Assembly: GCA_023449855.1 (NCBI GenBank)
Contig: JAEXHR010000339.1
Span: 1 to 39,359 of the forward strand
DNA length: 39,359 nucleotides
Direction: 5' to 3'
Source of the DNA: Pseudomonadota bacterium
GTDB taxonomy: Bacteria > Pseudomonadota > Alphaproteobacteria > Rhizobiales > Xanthobacteraceae
Part shown: in pieces, positions 38,703 through 39,359 of the stretch
Position numbering within the stretch: position 1 is the first letter of the stretch
Layout of the letters: each line of letters begins with the position of its first letter
Notes under the pieces: model-generated
What the model was told of the DNA's origin: nothing
Database searches by the model: none
The model's input: the letters and a program-made list of their open reading frames with translations, nothing else
Translations under genes and position numbers: made by a program

Positions 38703-39359
38703 ATGAACACCGAAGAACTTCTTGATTACGACGATCTCGGCGACGCCCTGCGCGAAGGCCGGGCGTTGCGTCCGGCGCGGGGGTATCGCTTTCTCCTCGC
38801 GCAGGGCGATCTCAACTTCCAGTCCCGTGTGGTGAGCGATCCCGTGCCGCTCGGCCGCCAGTTGCTGGAAGCCGCGGCACTCGACCCGCGGGACGGTTAC
38901 AGCCTCATCGCGATCCTGCCCTCGGGCGATTTCGAGGATGTGAGGCTCAACGAGCCGTTCGACCTGCGTGAGCGCGGCGCCGAGCGGTTCATCGCCTTCC
39001 AGACCGACCGCGACTTCAAGCTGACCCTCAACGACCACGAGCTGCTCTGGGGCAAGCCGGTCATCAGCGGCACGGTGCTCTACGGCCTCGCCAAGCCCGG
39101 CGAGGGGGAGGCCGTCTTCCTCGAGGTTCCCGGCGGTGAAGATCGCCTGATCGAGCATGGCGAGCTGATCGATCTGGTCCAGCCCGGCATCGAGCGGTTC
39201 ATCACCGCGCGGCTGACGTTCGAGATCATCGTCAATTCGCGGCCGCGCACGGTGAACGCCCGCACGGTGACGTTCGAACAGATCGTCCAGCTCGCCTTCC
39301 CGGGCCAGCACGAACCCAACGTCGTCTTCTCGATGACCTACCGGCACGCGGCGTCGACG
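38703..39359 (+). CDS. Multiubiquitin-domain protein (partial, runs off right edge)
   Basis: 219 codons are present without a stop; AAGGA lies 10 bases before the ATG. After a short N-terminal tail the protein shows tandem ubiquitin-like units. Unit 1 is about residues 27-97 (RGYRFLLAQGDLNF...ERFIAFQ) and unit 2 about 104-168 (DFKLTLNDHELLWGKPVISG...ERFITAR). Unit 3 runs from 171 (LTFEIIVNSRPRTVNARTVT, then FEQIVQLAF) and is cut at the edge. Each unit opens with a beta hairpin and closes with ERFI. This matches the Multiubiquitin/polyUbl family, which in other mobile elements is encoded with E1 (ThiF-like), E2-like and JAB-type proteins. Those partners would lie beyond the window. Confidence 0.87.
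   Translation, partial: MNTEELLDYDDLGDALREGRALRPARGYRFLLAQGDLNFQSRVVSDPVPLGRQLLEAAALDPRDGYSLIAILPSGDFEDVRLNEPFDLRERGAERFIAFQTDRDFKLTLNDHELLWGKPVISGTVLYGLAKPGEGEAVFLEVPGGEDRLIEHGELIDLVQPGIERFITARLTFEIIVNSRPRTVNARTVTFEQIVQLAFPGQHEPNVVFSMTYRHAAST

Overview
The window is high-GC DNA whose gene content and order match the Tn4371-like integrative and conjugative elements (or related plasmids) of sphingomonads (Alphaproteobacteria). This assignment rests on gene families and order, not on a database search. No rRNA, tRNA, CRISPR array, integrase gene or att site was seen, so both ends of the element lie outside the window.

Positions 1-30921 hold the element backbone, nearly all on the minus strand. 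Reading leftward from 4908 is the mating-pair-formation operon trbB-C-D-E-J-K (K cut by the left edge). TrbE carries Pro in place of the Walker A Ser/Thr. A plus-strand SRPBCC gene (5076-5555) sits between trbB and the transfer block: an RHH protein, the coupling protein TraG, a VirD2-type relaxase, a candidate oriT (about 9792-9960) and a lytic transglycosylase. Next come DUF736, the TraF peptidase, DUF2840, a small RHH protein, ParA and RepA. The 3' part of repA contains AT-rich direct repeats, three iteron-like repeats and a DnaA-box-like site, so a replication origin probably lies inside the gene.

Positions 14343-16331 look like an excision-control switch related to the FseA/QseM/QseC/RdfS circuit of Mesorhizobium ICEs. 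It contains an AlpA/RdfS-like protein, a DUF2285 frame joined to DUF6499 only by a +1 shift at a CCC-G site, a stand-alone DUF2285 protein (QseM-like), and an XRE regulator with a palindromic operator. Positions 16457-30921 carry a second DUF736, small membrane proteins, a HEPN-like protein, DUF2493, a Toprim protein coupled to a 1437-aa methyltransferase/strawberry-notch helicase, a small conserved protein, a large ParB-like protein, a DUF3800 insertion and DUF932. Several of these genes share a repeated structured 5' leader.

Positions 31178-39359 are plus-strand cargo. An AbiEi-like (DUF6088) gene under its own palindromic promoter is followed by abiEi-abiEii, a sigma-70-like regulator, an unknown protein and a 1133-aa ImmA/IrrE-UvrD-nuclease-like fusion. 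Start/stop overlaps or very short gaps link all five from abiEi on. The last gene, cut by the right edge, encodes at least three tandem ubiquitin-like domains (multiubiquitin). This is the most interesting part: an apparent bacterial ubiquitin-like conjugation locus next to a toxin-antitoxin/helicase operon. Its E1/E2/peptidase partners would be expected just beyond the window.
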